A stretch of 13,917 nucleotides of DNA from Thermoanaerobaculia bacterium. GTDB lineage: Bacteria > Acidobacteriota > Thermoanaerobaculia > Gp7-AA8. The notes under the pieces were generated by a model that had not been told where the DNA came from, ran no database searches, and was given only the letters and a program-made list of their open reading frames with translations. The stretch lies in NCBI GenBank assembly GCA_023700825.1, contig JAMPYE010000056.1:1-13917 (forward strand), in the 5' to 3' direction. The position numbers and the translations under genes were made by a program. Shown here piece by piece: positions 13,019-13,917 of this stretch. The first letter of the stretch is position 1. Every line of letters starts with the position of its first letter.

Positions 13019-13029
13019 AGTTAGGCTGC
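13019..13029. repeat. Left arm of an 11-bp inverted repeat flanking the methyltransferase; GTTAGGC core
   Basis: AGTTAGGCTGC; its exact reverse complement lies at 13800-13810. It contains GTTAGGC, which fits the integron attC core consensus GTTRRRY. The methyltransferase stop codon (TAA on the minus strand) lies inside it. Confidence 0.6.
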
Positions 13030-13776
13030 TGTGCGTCGAGTCGAGATGAAGAGCCCGCCGACGATTCCGCCATGGTCGGTCTCCACAACGGTCGGCGCTG
13101 CGAAGTCGGCGTTCACGAACAGGGCCTCGACGCGTGATCGATCGTACTCGTTCATCTGCATGTACGGGAGAGGCCGCTCCCTCCGAAGCAGGCAGGAAAT
13201 CCGGTGAACAAGTCGGCTACGAGAGCGCAGAACGCGGAGCCAACGGCGAACTGGCCCGCCGGTTCGCCGGAGAGAAAAGTGCAGGACTGCAGCGCCCCCC
13301 GGAGCGACGAGCGCAAGGAGTCGCTTCACGTAGGCTTCGGCGTCGGCCGGAGGAATGTGTTGGAACACGATGTGAGAAACCACGAAGTCGAACGTTTCCG
13401 GCACCAGTAGGTCCAGTTCGGCGACCGGGAGGAACGCTACGTTCGGGAGGAGTTGAGAAGACGCCGCCTTCGCGGCCTCCTCAAGCATACTCGGGGCCAC
13501 ATCGACTCCGACCACACGACGGCAGCGTCGAGCCAACGGAATCGTAATTCGGCCAAGGCCACAGCCAAAATCCAGTGCGGTACTCGGCAGGAATGCCGAT
13601 CCGCGAACGGTTTCCACCAGAGATAGGAAGCGGGCTAGGTCGCGCTCGCCGGTTGCGTAGAACTCCCGAATGGCGTCGTCCGTGAGGTTCTCGCGTAGAA
13701 AGCGGTGCTCCGTGAGCACAGCAAAGTATGGCTCGGCAACTCCAAGTTCGTCCCAGTCGTTTCGGGGCGCGCACAT
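13021..13776 (-). CDS. Class I SAM-dependent methyltransferase
   Basis: Predicted cytoplasmic methyltransferase of 251 residues. The SAM-binding motif I is clear, ALDFGCGLGRITIPLA (after about 65 residues), followed by the acidic end of strand 2 in VVGVDVAPSMLEEA. A motif IV-like FDFVVSHIVFQHI and a later LALVAPGGAAVLHFS strand also fit the Methyltransf_11/25 type. The substrate is unknown. A sampled line has about 58% GC against about 68% in the neighbouring hydrolase gene, and the flanking DNA at 13801-13860 about 52%, suggesting acquisition. The gene fills almost the whole interval between inverted GTTAGGC sequences and its TAA stop lies in one of them, as in integron cassettes. The ATG at 13776 has no ribosome site; a TACACT -10 element ends 7 nt before it. 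Confidence 0.88.
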   Translation of the reverse strand: MCAPRNDWDELGVAEPYFAVLTEHRFLRENLTDDAIREFYATGERDLARFLSLVETVRGSAFLPSTALDFGCGLGRITIPLARRCRRVVGVDVAPSMLEEAAKAASSQLLPNVAFLPVAELDLLVPETFDFVVSHIVFQHIPPADAEAYVKRLLALVAPGGAAVLHFSLRRTGGPVRRWLRVLRSRSRLVHRISCLLRRERPLPYMQMNEYDRSRVEALFVNADFAAPTVVETDHGGIVGGLFISTRRTAA

Positions 13777-13783
13777 CGGCCAG

Positions 13784-13789
13784 AGTGTA
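13784..13789 (-). promoter_or_regulatory. Putative -10 element for a leaderless methyltransferase transcript
   Basis: TACACT on the minus strand, 7 nt before the ATG at 13776, fits the TANNNT pattern with transcription starting at about the start codon. No ribosome site is present. No clear -35 was identified. Confidence 0.3.
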
Positions 13790-13799
13790 TCATTCGAAG

Positions 13800-13810
13800 G
13801 CAGCCTAACT
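13800..13810. repeat. Right arm of the 11-bp inverted repeat; GCCTAAC core
   Basis: GCAGCCTAACT, the exact reverse complement of 13019-13029. GCCTAAC (13803-13809) fits RYYYAAC, the inverse core of integron attC sites. It lies just upstream of the methyltransferase start. The remaining 107 bp to the window edge contain no recognisable gene. Confidence 0.6.
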
Positions 13811-13917
13811 ATCCGCTACCTTTAGCCCTTCAGTCAAGCGCTTCTGTGGGGTACAAGCTACAACGAACTACCGAGCGACTCTCGAGGTTCTGCGACTGGC
13901 AACGTTACCGTTTGGTC

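Overview
This is a GC-rich window (about 68% GC in a sampled coding line) with dense, mostly plus-strand coding. The gene set fits a Gram-negative, possibly anaerobic or metal/heme-respiring soil or sediment bacterium: a kinase with a two-heme-type sensor, a sigma-54 activator, an archaemetzincin, a giant DUF11/CARDB-repeat secreted protein and a membrane-anchored GcvH-like protein. Acidobacteriota, Myxococcota or Desulfobacterota are my guesses; there is no rRNA or other marker gene here to settle it. No tRNA, rRNA, CRISPR array or transposase was seen.

Layout. (1) 1-3366: a tightly overlapping three-gene operon encodes a 5'-truncated sensor histidine kinase with CXXCH and CX4CH motifs, an NtrC-family sigma-54 response regulator (GTGA overlap), and a complete archaemetzincin metalloprotease (ATGA overlap). 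(2) 3399-4313: a TTGACA-type promoter and a possible 26-codon upstream ORF lead into a LuxR/NarL-type regulator with a non-canonical receiver. (3) 4438-10233: a two-gene secretion unit encodes a 1556-residue exported protein made of eleven DUF11/CARDB-like repeats and, 9 nt downstream, an exported SGNH/GDSL-like protein whose catalytic residues appear replaced. (4) 10234-10888: a gene-free stretch holds a modular hairpin repeat array, a 55-bp terminator-like hairpin, a 22-bp dyad and an exact sigma-54 (-24/-12) promoter driving a membrane-anchored GcvH-like protein (10889-11563). That gene ends at a 14-bp-stem hairpin and is followed by a second copy of the modular hairpin array. (5) 11840-12628: a carbon-nitrogen hydrolase with a probably leaderless start. 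(6) 12629-13020: a gene-free, hairpin- and repeat-rich stretch. (7) 13021-13776 (minus): a lower-GC SAM-dependent methyltransferase whose ends carry inverted GTTAGGC/GCCTAAC sequences matching the integron attC core consensus; it may be a mobile cassette.

The most coherent functional hypothesis is a heme/redox-sensing two-component system acting through sigma-54. The activator is in the first operon, and the only exact sigma-54 promoter I found sits upstream of the GcvH-like gene, with a candidate enhancer dyad about 300 bp further upstream. The regulatory link is inference.
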